The notes under the pieces: model-generated
The model's input: the letters and a program-made list of their open reading frames with translations, nothing else
Database searches by the model: none
Told to the model about the DNA's origin: nothing
Part shown: piece by piece, positions 45,095 through 54,600 of the stretch
Layout: each line of letters begins with the position of its first letter
How positions within the stretch are numbered: the first letter of the stretch is position 1
NCBI RefSeq assembly: GCF_028705895.1
Contig: NZ_JAQWCQ010000012.1
Location: forward strand, 1 to 64,000
DNA from: Massilibacteroides sp.
Lineage (GTDB): Bacteria; Bacteroidota; Bacteroidia; Bacteroidales; Tannerellaceae
Length of the DNA stretch: 64,000 nucleotides
Reading direction: 5' to 3'
Translations under genes and position numbers: made by a program

Positions 45095-45267
45095 TTCTTG
45101 TTGGTGTCAAATAATAATAGGCAAAATTAGAAATTTAAACCACCGAATAGCGCGATTTAGATAAAAAGAAACTGTGTGAGTCTGTTTTAAGGAAAGAACG
45201 GTTAAGGCATTAGCGTGTGAATATCTTTACAGATTGAATTTTCTGAAACAATTAATTGATGGAAAGT

Positions 45268-45298
45268 TTTGGTAATAAGGAAACAATCCGTAATTTTG
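45268..45298 (+). promoter_or_regulatory. Promoter of rpsU
   Basis: TTTG at 45268-45271, a 19-base gap, and TAATTTTG at 45291-45298 fit the Bacteroidetes consensus exactly. Start site expected near 45305. Confidence 0.75.
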
Positions 45299-45343
45299 CT
45301 GCCCATTTTATGTCTATACTAAAAACAAAATAATAAATTAATT

Positions 45344-45535
45344 ATGATTGTAGTTCCATTGAAAGAAGGAGAGAACATCGAAAGAGCTCTTAAAAAATTT
45401 AAAAGAAAGTTTGAAAAAACAGGAATTGTTAAAGAACTGAGAGGTCGTCAGGCTTTTACAAAACCTTCTGTAGAAAAAAGAAAAATGATGATGCGTGCTG
45501 CTTACGTACAAAAATTGCAGCAAATGGAAGATTAA
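45344..45535 (+). CDS. rpsU: 30S ribosomal protein bS21
   Basis: A 63-residue basic ribosomal protein (MIVVPLKEGENIERALKKFKRKFEKTG...RRKMMMRAAYVQKL-type tail). In Bacteroidetes bS21, with bS18 and bS6, masks the 3' end of 16S rRNA, so most genes lack Shine-Dalgarno signals. The leader here (AT rich, no SD) agrees. It is the first gene of the rpsU/xerC/hpf run, 78 bases before xerC. Confidence 0.97.
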   Translation: MIVVPLKEGENIERALKKFKRKFEKTGIVKELRGRQAFTKPSVEKRKMMMRAAYVQKLQQMED

Positions 45536-45613
45536 TTCTTCTCATTCAGGTATTGTTTTTTTCGTAATTAATTCATATATTCGTAGCAAAGCATAGGTTG
45601 ATTTGATACGAGT

Positions 45614-46810
45614 ATGTGGATCGATTTATTTTTAGACTATCTTAATTTCGAGCGAAATTATTCTGCACTTACAATTGAGGCATATAAGAAAGATCTTGCT
45701 CAGTTTGAGGATTATGTTAGAAATGAATTGAATGAAGAGTTTGATCCGGTGGTGATCGACTCGGATAAAGTCAGAGGTTGGATTGCTTATTTAATGAGTG
45801 TGAATTTATCCTCTACGACAGTTAATCGAAAACTAAGTTCTTTGAAGTCTTTTTTTAAGTTTCTTGTTAGACAACAAGTTGTCTTAACTAATCCTATCCG
45901 GTTGATGACCGGCCCCAAAAACAAAAAGCCCTTACCTTATTTTATAAGAGAAAATGAAGTGGCTCAGATTTTGGATGGTGATCAGTTTGGGGACGATTTT
46001 GAGGGCGTACGCGATAGGTTGATACTCGAGCTTTTATATGATACGGGAATTCGGAGGTCTGAATTAGTAGGAATAAAAGATGTCGATATTGATTTTGACA
46101 AATCGTTGCTGAGGGTTAACGGAAAGAGAAATAAACAACGGCTAATCCCGTTTGCGGATAATCTGAGAGATTTGATGTCTCAATATCTTCAATGTAGAGA
46201 TAAAGAAGTCGGAGTAGGCTCGGGTTGGTTCTTTGTGCGAAAACACGGAGAGCCTATTTATCCCGGAATTGTTTATTCTGTCGTTAAGAAATCTCTTTCG
46301 ACAGTACCGTCATTGGCGAAACGTAGTCCACACGTGTTAAGACATTCTTTTGCAACCAGTATGTTGAATAATGGTGCGGAGTTGAATGCTGTGAAAGAAT
46401 TATTAGGTCATAGTAGTTTAGCTTCAACCAGTATATATACTCATACTAGCTTTGAGGAATTAAAGAAAGTATATCATGCCCATCCAAGGGCGCTAAAAAA
46501 GGAGGTTATTATGGATATTAGAATTCAGTCTATTCGTTTTGATGCTTCAGAAGCTTTAGAAGCGTTTGTACAGAAGAAGGTATCGAAGCTTGAACAGTAC
46601 TACGATGGTATTCTGTCTGCCGAGATTATTCTTAAGGTTGTAAAACCGGAGGTAGCAATGAATAAAGAAGCTTCAATTAGTCTTAAGATCAGAAATGGAG
46701 AGCTTTTTGCGGAAAAGATAGCCGATACATTTGAGGAAGCTGTTGATGGCTGTGCGGAGGCATTGTCGAAGCAATTATTAAAACATAAAGAAAAATCAAA
46801 AACCAAATAA
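45614..46810 (+). CDS. xerC: Tyrosine recombinase XerC read in frame into HPF/RaiA
   Basis: A 398-codon frame. Residues 1-299 are a tyrosine recombinase for chromosome dimer resolution, with the full catalytic set Arg148, Lys171, His240, Arg243, His266 and Tyr275. From residue 300 (MDIRIQSIRFDASEALEAFV) the frame is a hibernation factor (HPF/RaiA) that is normally a separate gene. The junction ALKKEVIM overlies AAAAAAGGAGG and an ATG at 46511. So either a true fusion or, more likely, loss of the xerC stop while hpf is still started separately. One base inserted in the A run would again end xerC close to the junction. Confidence 0.85.
   Translation: MWIDLFLDYLNFERNYSALTIEAYKKDLAQFEDYVRNELNEEFDPVVIDSDKVRGWIAYLMSVNLSSTTVNRKLSSLKSFFKFLVRQQVVLTNPIRLMTGPKNKKPLPYFIRENEVAQILDGDQFGDDFEGVRDRLILELLYDTGIRRSELVGIKDVDIDFDKSLLRVNGKRNKQRLIPFADNLRDLMSQYLQCRDKEVGVGSGWFFVRKHGEPIYPGIVYSVVKKSLSTVPSLAKRSPHVLRHSFATSMLNNGAELNAVKELLGHSSLASTSIYTHTSFEELKKVYHAHPRALKKEVIMDIRIQSIRFDASEALEAFVQKKVSKLEQYYDGILSAEIILKVVKPEVAMNKEASISLKIRNGELFAEKIADTFEEAVDGCAEALSKQLLKHKEKSKTK
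46501..46513 (+). promoter_or_regulatory. Perfect Shine-Dalgarno and start of hpf
   Basis: GGAGG at 46501-46505, five bases, then ATG at 46511. Such a strong SD is rare in this window and decides the internal start of hpf. Confidence 0.8.
46511..46810 (+). CDS. hpf: Ribosome hibernation factor HPF (short form), likely started internally
   Basis: A 99-residue product if ATG 46511 is used: one RaiA/HPF domain, MDIRIQSIRFDASEALEAFVQKKVSKLEQYYDG, then IILKVVKPEVAMNKEASISLKIRNGELFAEK and EEAVDGCAEALSKQLLKHKEK. It binds the 30S subunit and silences ribosomes in stationary phase. It shares the xerC frame. Being downstream of rpsU and behind an SD, its translation may rise on ribosomes with free anti-SD; that link is inference. 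Confidence 0.85.
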   Translation: MDIRIQSIRFDASEALEAFVQKKVSKLEQYYDGILSAEIILKVVKPEVAMNKEASISLKIRNGELFAEKIADTFEEAVDGCAEALSKQLLKHKEKSKTK

Positions 46811-46825
46811 AAAAAAGAGTATAAA

Positions 46826-46856
46826 TTTGGTATCTAAGAAATAATGCCTAAATTTG
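46826..46856 (+). promoter_or_regulatory. Promoter of the tRNA-tuf operon
   Basis: TTTG at 46826-46829, a 19-base gap, and TAAATTTG at 46849-46856 match the consensus exactly. The expected start site (about 46863) falls inside the hairpin that follows. Confidence 0.75.
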
Positions 46857-46857
46857 C

Positions 46858-46893
46858 AGCCGTTTCGCCCTGATGTCGAAACGGCTCTTTTTT
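46858..46893 (+). terminator. Terminator of the rpsU/xerC/hpf transcript
   Basis: AGCCGTTTCG (46858-46867) pairs with CGAAACGGCT (46877-46886), followed by CTTTTTT. It overlaps the predicted start of the tRNA transcript, so it ends only the upstream RNA. Confidence 0.85.
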
Positions 46894-46903
46894 AGCATAA
46901 AAC

Positions 46904-46977
46904 GCCTCTTTAGCTCAGTTGGCCAGAGCACGTGATTTGTAATCTCGGGGTCGTTGGTTCGAATCCGACAAGAGGCT
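46904..46977 (+). tRNA. tRNA-Thr (TGT)
   Basis: Acceptor GCCTCTT/AAGAGGC, anticodon TGT in loop TTTGTAA, T arm TTGGTTCGAATCCGA. First of four tRNAs before tuf. CCA not encoded. Confidence 0.95.
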
Positions 46978-46999
46978 CAAAAGCGTTTTAGAAATCAGG

Positions 47000-47082
47000 G
47001 GGCAGTTACCAGAGTGGCCAAATGGGGCTGACTGTAACTCAGCTGGCTTACGCCTTCGGTGGTTCGAATCCATCACTGCCCA
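47000..47082 (+). tRNA. tRNA-Tyr (GTA)
   Basis: Acceptor GGGCAGT/ACTGCCC, anticodon GTA in CTGTAAC, long variable arm (class II), T arm GGTTCGAATCC. CCA not encoded. Confidence 0.94.
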
Positions 47083-47094
47083 CGAAACAAAATT

Positions 47095-47167
47095 GCGGAA
47101 GTAGCTCAGTTGATAGAGCATTAGCCTTCCAAGCTGAGGGTCGCGGGTTTGAGCCCCGTCTTCCGCT
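47095..47167 (+). tRNA. tRNA-Gly (TCC)
   Basis: Acceptor GCGGAAG/CTTCCGC, anticodon TCC in CTTCCAA, T arm CGGGTTTGAGCCCCG. CCA not encoded. Confidence 0.94.
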
Positions 47168-47173
47168 CTTTTT

Positions 47174-47245
<72 letters not shown>

Positions 47246-47328
47246 CTAAGATAAGATATAGTACATTTTTAGCAATGTGATGTTGAATAAAGAACATGAT
47301 CATTAATCAAATAAGAACAATTTAAGTT

Positions 47329-48516
47329 ATGGCAAAAGAACATTTTGACAGATCGAAACCCCACGTTAACATTGGTACGATTGGCCACGTTGACCACGGT
47401 AAAACGACTTTGACCGCTGCTATTACAACTGTATTGGCAAAAAAAGGTCTTTCTGAATTGCGTTCATTCGACTCAATCGATAACGCTCCAGAAGAAAAAG
47501 AAAGAGGTATTACTATTAACACTTCTCACGTAGAGTATCAGACAGCAAATCGTCACTATGCTCACGTTGACTGTCCGGGTCACGCTGACTATGTAAAGAA
47601 CATGGTAACGGGTGCTGCTCAAATGGACGGTGCTATCATTGTAGTTGCTGCAACTGATGGTCCTATGCCTCAAACTCGCGAACACATCCTTTTGGCTCGT
47701 CAGGTAAACGTACCAAGATTGGTTGTTTTCATGAATAAATGTGATAGTGTGGATGATGAAGAAATGTTAGACCTTGTTGAAATGGAAATGAGAGAACTTC
47801 TTTCATTCTATAATTTCGATGGTGATAATACTCCTGTTATCCGTGGATCTGCTCTTGGTGGATTGAATGGTGAACCAGTTTGGGAAGATAAAATCATGGA
47901 GCTTATGGAAGCTTGTGATACTTGGATTCCACTGCCTCCTCGTGAAGTTGACAAGCCATTCCTTATGCCGGTTGAAGACGTGTTCTCAATCACAGGTCGT
48001 GGTACTGTAGCTACAGGTCGTATCGAAACTGGTAAGATTAAAGTTGGTGAAGAAGTACAGATTATAGGTCTTGGTGCTGAAGGAAAGAAATCTGTTGTTA
48101 CAGGTGTTGAAATGTTCCGTAAGCTTCTTGATGATGGTCAAGCTGGTGACAACGTAGGTTTGTTACTTCGTGGTATTGACAAAGATGAAATCAAACGTGG
48201 TATGGTGATTTGTCACCCAGGACAGGTAAAACCTCATTCTCGCTTTAAAGCGGAGGTTTATATCTTGAAGAAAGAAGAAGGTGGTCGTCACACTCCATTC
48301 CATCAGAAATATCGTCCTCAGTTCTATATTCGTACATTGGACGTAACTGGTGAAATCACTCTTCCTGAAGGAACTGAAATGGTTATGCCAGGTGATAACG
48401 TAACAATTACTGTAGAACTTATCTATCCGGTAGCTTGTAATGTAGGTCTTCGTTTTGCAATCCGTGAAGGTGGACGTACTGTAGGTGCTGGTCAGATTAC
48501 AGAATTACTTGACTAA
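47329..48516 (+). CDS. tuf: Elongation factor Tu
   Basis: The 395-residue GTPase that brings aminoacyl-tRNA to the ribosome. GTP motifs are GHVDHGKTT (near residue 19), [11 protein letters not shown] and [10 protein letters not shown], followed by domains 2 and 3. It lies behind the order tRNA-Thr, Tyr, Gly, Thr, identical to E. coli tufB. Codon use is strongly biased. A hairpin at 48533-48562 follows before tRNA-Trp. Confidence 0.99.
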   Translation: MAKEHFDRSKPHVNIGTIGHVDHGKTTLTAAITTVLAKKGLSELRSFDSIDNAPEEKERGITINTSHVEYQTANRHYAHVDCPGHADYVKNMVTGAAQMDGAIIVVAATDGPMPQTREHILLARQVNVPRLVVFMNKCDSVDDEEMLDLVEMEMRELLSFYNFDGDNTPVIRGSALGGLNGEPVWEDKIMELMEACDTWIPLPPREVDKPFLMPVEDVFSITGRGTVATGRIETGKIKVGEEVQIIGLGAEGKKSVVTGVEMFRKLLDDGQAGDNVGLLLRGIDKDEIKRGMVICHPGQVKPHSRFKAEVYILKKEEGGRHTPFHQKYRPQFYIRTLDVTGEITLPEGTEMVMPGDNVTITVELIYPVACNVGLRFAIREGGRTVGAGQITELLD

Positions 48517-48532
48517 TTCGATAAACTAATAT

Positions 48533-48562
48533 AATAGCCGGCTTCAAAAGAGGCTGGCTATT
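48533..48562 (+). terminator. Hairpin after tuf (partial terminator)
   Basis: AATAGCCGGCTTC (48533-48545) pairs with GAGGCTGGCTATT (48550-48562), with G-T wobbles and only a short T stretch. It may reduce read-through into tRNA-Trp/secE. Confidence 0.55.
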
Positions 48563-48565
48563 TAT

Positions 48566-48638
48566 ACGGAAGTAGCTCAGTTGGTAGAGCACTGGTCTCC
48601 AAAACCAGGTGTCGGGAGTTCGAGCCTCTCCTTCCGTG
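48566..48638 (+). tRNA. tRNA-Trp (CCA)
   Basis: Acceptor ACGGAAG/CTTCCGT, anticodon CCA in loop CTCCAAA, T arm GGAGTTCGAGCCTCTCC. It lies 17 bases before secE and is transcribed with it. CCA tail not encoded. Confidence 0.95.
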
Positions 48639-48655
48639 CAAAAATCTATAGATTA

Positions 48656-48850
48656 ATGAAAAAGATAATTGCATATATTAAAGAATCTTATAACGAACTT
48701 GTTTATAAAGTTTCTTGGCCCACCAGAATTGAACTATCTAATAGTGCTGTTATTGTATTGTTTGCTTCCCTGATAATAGCTGCACTTATTTTTGTGATAG
48801 ACTTAGGTTTTGAAGGGGTGATACGTTTCTTGTATGAAAATGTCCTTTAA
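48656..48850 (+). CDS. secE: Preprotein translocase subunit SecE
   Basis: A 64-residue single-span SecE: MKKIIAYIKESYNELVYKVSWPTRIELSNS (amphipathic helix, KVSWPTR is diagnostic) and one membrane helix at about 33-55. The start is ATG 48656; a longer reading would run back through tRNA-Trp. It stabilises SecY. It lies 12 bases before nusG. Confidence 0.95.
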   Translation: MKKIIAYIKESYNELVYKVSWPTRIELSNSAVIVLFASLIIAALIFVIDLGFEGVIRFLYENVL

Positions 48851-48862
48851 TCTGTATTAACA

Positions 48863-49405
48863 ATGTCTGACATTCAGAAAAAATTTTATGTGCTTCGCGC
48901 TATAAGCGGGAAGGAAAATAAGGTAAGAGAATATCTGGAGGCTGAATTGAAAAATACAGACTTGGGAGAATACGTATCTCAGGTATTAATTCCTACCGAA
49001 AAAACTTTCACAGTAAGGAATGGTAAAAGGGTGATGAAAGAAAGAGCCTATTTGCCAGGATATGTACTTGTTGAAGCTGCATTGGTTGGAGAGGTCGCTC
49101 ATCGATTGAGAAATATTCCTAATGTAATTGGATTTCTTGGAGGATCGGAAAATCCCGTTCCGCTACGTCCTGCTGAAGTTAGTCGTATTTTAGGTACGGT
49201 TGACGAGTTGCAAGAGCAACAAGATGTGTTGGATGTCCAGTATTATGTGGGTGAAAATGTTAAAGTCACCTTTGGTCCGTTTAACGGATTTAGCGGTGTA
49301 ATCGAAGAGGTGAATACTGATAAGAAAAAACTCAAGGTAATGGTTAAGATTTTCGGTAGAAAAACTCCTCTTGAGTTGGGTTATATGCAAGTTGAGAAAG
49401 AGTAG
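48863..49405 (+). CDS. nusG: Transcription antitermination protein NusG
   Basis: A 180-residue transcription factor linking RNA polymerase and the ribosome. The NGN domain (about 1-115) has WYVLRA-like FYVLRAISGKENKVREYLE and YLPGYVLVEA; the KOW domain has GENVKVTFGPFNGFSGVIEEVNTDKKKLKVMVKIFGR. Same transcript as secE and rplK. Confidence 0.97.
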   Translation: MSDIQKKFYVLRAISGKENKVREYLEAELKNTDLGEYVSQVLIPTEKTFTVRNGKRVMKERAYLPGYVLVEAALVGEVAHRLRNIPNVIGFLGGSENPVPLRPAEVSRILGTVDELQEQQDVLDVQYYVGENVKVTFGPFNGFSGVIEEVNTDKKKLKVMVKIFGRKTPLELGYMQVEKE

Positions 49406-49470
49406 TTTTCTTGTTACGGAGAGAGCTTTCTTTCAGTTTTTGATGTTATATATATCTAAATTTTAGAAAA

Positions 49471-49914
49471 ATGGCTAAAGAAGTTGCTGGACAAATTAAA
49501 TTGCAGATTAAAGGAGGAGCAGCAAATCCTTCTCCCCCTGTTGGACCTGCTTTAGGTTCTAAGGGTATTAATATTATGGAGTTCTGCAAGCAATTTAATG
49601 CCAGAACCCAGGAAAAGGCTGGTAAAGTATTACCTGTGGTGATTACTTACTATGCTGATAAGACGTTTGATTTTGTCGTAAAAACTCCTCCTGTTGCAAT
49701 CCAATTATTGGAGGCTTCGAAACAGAAGAGTGGTTCTGCTGAGCCTAATCGTAAGAAAGTTGCGGAAATTACTTGGGAACAAGTTAAGGCGATTGCAGAA
49801 GACAAATTAGTCGATTTGAATTGTTTTACTCTGGATTCGGCAATGAAAATGGTTGCCGGTACTGCTAGAAGTATGGGTATTACGGTTAAAGGGGCGTTCC
49901 CGGAAAATAATTAA
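49471..49914 (+). CDS. rplK: 50S ribosomal protein uL11
   Basis: A 147-residue L11: [38 protein letters not shown] at the N-terminus with the proline-rich flexible region, and the C-terminal rRNA-binding domain ending SMGITVKG. It is 65 bases behind nusG. Confidence 0.98.
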   Translation: MAKEVAGQIKLQIKGGAANPSPPVGPALGSKGINIMEFCKQFNARTQEKAGKVLPVVITYYADKTFDFVVKTPPVAIQLLEASKQKSGSAEPNRKKVAEITWEQVKAIAEDKLVDLNCFTLDSAMKMVAGTARSMGITVKGAFPENN

Positions 49915-49929
49915 TAAACTTCAATTGAG

Positions 49930-50628
49930 ATGGGTAAACTGACAAAAAATCAAAAGTTAGCTTTAGGCAAGATTGAAGCTGGGAAAGTATATACATTGAA
50001 AGAAGCATCTGCATTGGTAAAAGAAATTACCACAACAAAATTTGATGCTTCAGTAGATGTTGATGTTCGTTTAGGCGTTGATCCCCGTAAGGCTAATCAG
50101 ATGGTGAGAGGGGTTGTTTCTCTTCCTCACGGAACAGGAAAACAGGTTCGGGTTCTTGCATTATGTACTCCGGATAAAGAAGCAGAGGCTAATGAAGCTG
50201 GTGCTGATTATGTTGGATTGGATGAATATATTAATAAGATCAAAGGTGGTTGGACTGATATTGACGTTATCATAACAATGCCTTCTATCATGGGTAAAAT
50301 AGGTGCTTTAGGTCGTGTGTTAGGTCCTCGCGGATTAATGCCTAATCCTAAGAGCGGTACTGTTACTAATGAGATTGGCAATGCTATTAAAGAGGTTAAA
50401 CAGGGCAAGATTGATTTTAAAGTAGATAAAACAGGAATTGTTCATACGTCAATCGGAAAGGTGTCTTTTGATGCTGATAAGATTCGTGAGAATGCCAAAG
50501 AATTTATCTCTACTTTGAATAAGTTGAAACCGACAGCTGCTAAGGGAGTGTACATAAAGAGCATTTATCTTTCTAGTACAATGAGTGCGGGGATTAAAAT
50601 TGACCCCAAATCAGTTGAAGAAAATTAA
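49930..50628 (+). CDS. rplA: 50S ribosomal protein uL1
   Basis: A 232-residue L1 of the ribosomal stalk, with [30 protein letters not shown] in the second domain and the N-terminal [24 protein letters not shown]. It lies 15 bases after rplK. An autoregulatory L1 leader is not obvious from the sequence. Confidence 0.98.
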   Translation: MGKLTKNQKLALGKIEAGKVYTLKEASALVKEITTTKFDASVDVDVRLGVDPRKANQMVRGVVSLPHGTGKQVRVLALCTPDKEAEANEAGADYVGLDEYINKIKGGWTDIDVIITMPSIMGKIGALGRVLGPRGLMPNPKSGTVTNEIGNAIKEVKQGKIDFKVDKTGIVHTSIGKVSFDADKIRENAKEFISTLNKLKPTAAKGVYIKSIYLSSTMSAGIKIDPKSVEEN

Positions 50629-50643
50629 TAAAATAATTGGACG

Positions 50644-51171
50644 ATGAAAAAGGAAGATAAAGTTGCTGTAATAGAACAATTGACATCTATCGTACAAGAA
50701 TACCCTAACTTCTATTTAACAGATATAGAAGCTTTAGATGCGGAAAAAACAAGCGCATTGAGAAGGGAGTGTTTTAAGCGCGAGGTGAAGTTGGTTGTGG
50801 TAAAGAACACTTTGCTTAAAAAAGCGTTGGAAAATTTAACAGAGATTGATTTTTCTCCACTGCATACTGCTTTGAAGGGAAATACGGCTGTGATGTTTTC
50901 ACAAGTGGCAAATGGACCTGCAAGATTGATCAAAGATTTTACTAAAGACTCAAAGGGAGAAGGTAGGCCTCAATTGAAAGCTGCTTATGTACAGGAAAGT
51001 TTCTATATTGGTGCTGATAACCTAACTGCTTTGGTTGATATTAAGAGTAAAAATGAACTTATTGGTGATGTTATTGCTTTGTTGCAATCTCCAGCCAAGA
51101 ATGTTGTTTCTGCACTTCAATCATCAGGTCAAACTATTCACGGAGTTTTAACTACTCTTGCTGAACGATAA
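50644..51171 (+). CDS. rplJ: 50S ribosomal protein uL10
   Basis: A 175-residue stalk protein that anchors bL12 dimers. MKKEDKVAVIEQLTSIVQEYPNFYLTDIEALDAEKTSALRREC, then LVVVKNTLLKKALE and a C-terminal L12-binding helix. It lies only 15 bases after rplA, so no long L10 leader is present between them. Confidence 0.97.
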   Translation: MKKEDKVAVIEQLTSIVQEYPNFYLTDIEALDAEKTSALRRECFKREVKLVVVKNTLLKKALENLTEIDFSPLHTALKGNTAVMFSQVANGPARLIKDFTKDSKGEGRPQLKAAYVQESFYIGADNLTALVDIKSKNELIGDVIALLQSPAKNVVSALQSSGQTIHGVLTTLAER

Positions 51172-51210
51172 ACAAATAAAAGATAAATAAACAAATTAAA
51201 TCATACAAAA

Positions 51211-51585
51211 ATGGCAGATTTAAAAGCTTTTGCTGAACAATTAGTGAATTTAACTGTAAAAGAAGTTAGCGAATTAGCAACTATCCTTAAAGAAGAATAT
51301 GGTATTGAACCAGCTGCTGCAGCTGTTGCTGTTGCTGGTCCTGCTGCTGCTGGTGCTGCTGCTGAAGAAGAAAAAACATCTTTTGATGTTGTTTTGAAAG
51401 CTCCAGGTGCTAACAAATTGGCTATCGTTAAATTAGTAAAAGAATTAACAGGTCTTGGTCTTAAAGAAGCTAAAGATTTAGTTGATGGTGCTCCTAGCAA
51501 CATTAAAGAAGGTATTGCTAAAGCTGACGCAGAAGGATTGAAAAAGAGCTTAGAAGAAGCTGGCGCTGAAGTTGAGCTTAAATAA
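51211..51585 (+). CDS. rplL: 50S ribosomal protein bL12
   Basis: A 124-residue L7/L12 with an N-terminal helical domain, an Ala-rich hinge ([19 protein letters not shown], about 35-52) and the C-terminal factor-binding domain ([27 protein letters not shown]). The hinge coding shows runs of GCT. It follows rplJ by 39 bases and precedes rpoB across an attenuator-like hairpin. Confidence 0.98.
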   Translation: MADLKAFAEQLVNLTVKEVSELATILKEEYGIEPAAAAVAVAGPAAAGAAAEEEKTSFDVVLKAPGANKLAIVKLVKELTGLGLKEAKDLVDGAPSNIKEGIAKADAEGLKKSLEEAGAEVELK

Positions 51586-51614
51586 GCCTTATAGCCTGGT
51601 AACCAGGTGTACTT

Positions 51615-51653
51615 GGTTAAGAATCTTCGCAAATGGGGATTCTTAACCTTTTT
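51615..51653 (+). terminator. Attenuator-like hairpin between rplL and rpoB
   Basis: GGTTAAGAATC (51615-51625) pairs with GATTCTTAACC (51638-51648), followed by TTTTT. It can lower rpoBC transcription relative to rplJL, as the rplL-rpoB attenuator does in E. coli. Confidence 0.75.
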
Positions 51654-51693
51654 GTGTCTATAATTTCATTAAGTTCAATAAATTCCTTAATAG

Positions 51694-54600
51694 ATGTCTT
51701 CAACAGCTGAAAACCAAAGAGTTAATTTTGCTTCGATAAAGAATTCCCTTCCTTATCCAGACTTCCTCGAAGTACAATTGAAGTCATTCCAAGACTTTCT
51801 TCAACTTGACACACCTCCTGAAAAACGGAAGAAGGAGGGTTTGTACAAGGTATTTGCTGAGAATTTCCCTATAGCAGATACAAGAAACAATTTTGTGTTG
51901 GAATTTCTGGATTATTATATTGATCCGCCCCGCTATACCATTGATGAATGTATTGCTCGGGGGCTTACATATAGTGTTCCGTTAAAAGCGAAATTAAAAC
52001 TATATTGTACTGATCCCGATCATGAAGACTTTGATACCGTTATACAAGACGTTTATCTCGGCCCAATTCCATATATGACCTCAAGGGGTACATTTGTGAT
52101 TAATGGAGCTGAACGTGTTGTTGTATCTCAGTTACACCGTTCTCCAGGGGTGTTTTTTGGACAAAGTATTCATGCGAATGGTACTAAACTTTATTCAGCA
52201 CGTATTATCCCGTTTAAAGGTTCTTGGATTGAATTTGCAACTGATATTAATAATGTCATGTATGCATATATTGATCGTAAAAAGAAATTACCGGTAACAA
52301 CTCTGTTAAGAGCTATCGGATTTGAAAGTGATAGGGATATTCTTGAGATATTTAATCTTGCTGAAGAAGTAAAAGTTACAAAAACTAATCTCAAAAAACT
52401 CATTGGCCGCAAATTGGCCGCACGTGTTTTGAAAACATGGGTTGAGGACTTTGTTGATGAGGATACTGGTGAGGTTGTTTCAATTGAACGTAATGATGTA
52501 ATAATTGATCGTGAGTCTGTGTTGGACAACGACAATATTGAAGCTATTCTTGAATCGGGAACTCAAAACGTATTGTTGCATCGCGAAGATCACAACCTGT
52601 CTGATTTTGCAATTATTTATAATACGTTGCAAAAGGATCCCAGTAATTCGGAGAAAGAAGCTGTTTTATATATTTACAGACAGTTAAGAAATGCTGAACC
52701 TGCGGATGAAGCAAGTGCCCGTGAGGTAATTACGAATCTATTCTTCTCTGAAAAACGTTATGATTTAGGGGAGGTAGGGCGTTATCGTATTAATAAGAAG
52801 TTGGGACTTACTACAAGTGATGATGTAAAAGTTCTGACAAAAGAAGATATTATTGAAATTATCAAGTATCTTATTGAATTAATTAATTCAAAAGCGATAG
52901 TTGATGATATTGACCATTTGAGTAACCGTCGTGTTAGAACGGTGGGAGAGCAGTTATATAACCAGTTTGGTATTGGTTTGGCTCGTATGTCCCGTACTGT
53001 GAGAGAACGTATGAATGTTCGGGATAACGAGGTCTTTACTCCGATAGATTTGATTAATGCAAAGACCATTTCGTCTGTAGTTAATTCTTTCTTCGGAACA
53101 AACGCTTTGTCTCAGTTCATGGATCAAACGAATCCTTTGGCGGAAATTACTCACAAACGTCGTTTATCAGCGTTAGGTCCAGGTGGTTTATCGCGTGAAC
53201 GTGCAGGTTTTGAGGTTCGTGATGTTCACTATACGCATTATGGTCGTCTATGTCCAATTGAAACTCCTGAGGGTCCGAATATTGGTTTGATTTCTTCGCT
53301 ATGTGTTTATGCGAAGATTAATGACCTTGGCTTCATTGCTACTCCTTATCGTAAAGTTGATAATGGTAGAGTCGATTTCTCTGATGAGGGTTTACATTAT
53401 ATGACTGCAGAAGAGGAGGAGGAGTTAACTATTGCGCAAGGTAATGCATTGTTGGATGATGACGGCCGGTTTGTGCGAGAACGTATTAAATCTCGTTTTG
53501 AAGCAGACTTTCCTGTCGTTAGTCCTGCTGAGGTGGATATGATGGACGTATCTCCAACACAGATAGCTTCTATTGCTGCATCGTTGATTCCATTCCTTGA
53601 ACATGACGATGCTAACCGTGCATTAATGGGATCTAACATGATGCGTCAGGCTGTTCCGTTAATACAGACAGATGCTCCTATTGTTGGTACAGGTATTGAA
53701 GGTCAGGTTGCTAAGGATTCACGTACCCAGATAGTGGCAGAACGTGAAGGAGAAGTCGTCTTTGTAGATGCTACATGTATTAAAATAAAATATGACCGTA
53801 CTGAAGAAGAAGAGTTTGTAAGCTTTGATGATGCGGTAAAGACATATAATATACCAAAATGGCGTAAGACAAACCAAAGTACTACGGTTGATTTGCGTCC
53901 GATTTGTCACCGTGGACAACGAGTTGTTTGTGGTCAGATCTTGACTGAAGGTTATTCTACTGAGAAAGGAGAATTAGCTTTAGGACGTAATGTGAAAGTT
54001 GCTTATATGCCATGGAAGGGATATAATTATGAGGATGCGATCGTTCTTAATGAACGCATGGTGAGAGAAGATTTCTTTACATCTGTTCATGTGGATGAAT
54101 ATATTCTTGAAGTTCGTGAAACCAAAAGAGGTATGGAGGAACTAACCTCAGACATACCTAATGTTAGCGAAGAAGCTACAAAAGATTTGGATGAACGTGG
54201 AATAGTAAGAGTCGGAGCTCGTATTGAACCTGGTGATATTCTTATTGGTAAGATTACTCCCAAGGGTGAGTCAGATCCATCTCCGGAAGAAAAACTCTTA
54301 CGCGCAATTTTCGGAGATAAAGCCGGTGATGTAAAAGATGCTTCTTTGAAGGCAACACCGTCTTTACGTGGAGTTGTGATTGAGACAAGTTTATTTTCCA
54401 AAGCTGTAAAAAAACGTAAGTCAAGGCTAACTGATAAGGCTATTTTGCCAAAGTTGGATGAAGAGTTTGATGAAAAGATGGCTGAATTAAAGAGCCAACT
54501 TGTTGATAAATTACTTGTTTTGACGAACGGGAAAACTTCTTTAGGTGTGAAGGATTATCTCAATACGGATATCATTGCTAAAGGAGCAAAATTCTCACGT

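Noticed and set aside
48581-48655. Extended secE reading through tRNA-Trp
   Set aside because: The extra codons are the tRNA; ATG 48656 begins the conserved SecE.
51201-51632. Open frame opposite rplL
   Set aside because: It reflects the Ala-rich hinge codons of L7/L12 read on the other strand.
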